NCBI GenBank assembly: GCA_032716605.1
Contig: CM064571.1
Span: 11,757,220 to 11,821,219 of the forward strand
Length of the DNA: 64,000 nt
Direction: 5' to 3'
Origin: Paralithodes platypus
Taxonomy: Eukaryota > Arthropoda > Malacostraca > Decapoda > Lithodidae
Position numbers and translations under genes: made by a program. The notes under the pieces were generated by a model. That model was not told the DNA's origin and did no database searches. It saw only the letters and a program-made list of their open reading frames with translations. Of this stretch, positions 63,851 through 64,000 are shown in pieces. Each line of letters opens with the position of its first letter. The stretch's first letter is position 1.

Positions 63851-64000
63851 ATTGCCAACAATATGCAGATAAGTAAACCTCGGACCTTTATGGACACATG
63901 GATGAGGTACCCACTATTTGTCTCTCTATTTAGGTCTGCACTTCTCTGCCTGAAGGGAACCCAAACATCGTAGGTGTTGGTTATATATGGGACTAATTGG

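Overview
This is a eukaryotic, repeat-dominated window with no convincing host protein-coding gene. The many CR1-like reverse transcriptases, a BEL/Pao gag, a Ty3/gypsy element, TAGGCCTA-rich AT-rich DNA and short TTAGG-type motifs suggest an arthropod, probably a decapod crustacean. That assignment is inference from repeat style; no rRNA, tRNA or conserved host gene confirms it.

Layout. 1-3412: two tandem, decayed units, each a spacer plus a LINE reverse-transcriptase remnant, with one younger LINE tail inserted. 3452-5239: nested fold-back elements, including an 82-bp near-palindrome. 5240-8298: TAGGCCTA-rich intergenic DNA with fold-back modules. 8299-11165: a truncated BEL/Pao-type element with a candidate LTR, an SGNH-hydrolase ORF and a gag ORF. 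11187-16652: MITEs, a SINE-like repeat, a decayed LINE and a 57-bp minisatellite. 16661-36576: a tandem segmental duplication of about 9.8-10.1 kb, nearly identical between copies, holding two opposed LINE fragments, several TTAA-bounded MITEs and four minisatellites.

36577-42090: a near-intact CR1-like LINE on the minus strand (esterase ORF1, endonuclease/RT ORF2), inserted in the GA/GT minisatellite that ends copy 2. 42780-44278: a LINE remnant with a MITE inserted at a TTAA. 45835-54833: a young LTR retrotransposon with 1.86-kb LTRs on the minus strand, inside a 29/25-bp G-rich minisatellite that continues to 57186. Its polyprotein order is gag, protease, integrase, RT, RNase H, as in Gmr1-like Ty3/gypsy elements, and the integrase core is deleted. 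57187-64000: more MITEs, a 39-bp minisatellite that grew inside a MITE, two CR1-like LINE remnants and a threefold 327-bp tandem repeat with pol III-like boxes.

How the parts relate: LINEs and the LTR element supply the enzymes, while MITEs, SINE-like repeats and minisatellites are their non-autonomous surroundings. The strongest leads are the Gmr1-like element with an integrase lacking its core, the SGNH-hydrolase ORF in front of a BEL/Pao gag, the direct proof of TTAA insertion by one MITE family, and the large tandem duplication, which could be real or an assembly artefact.
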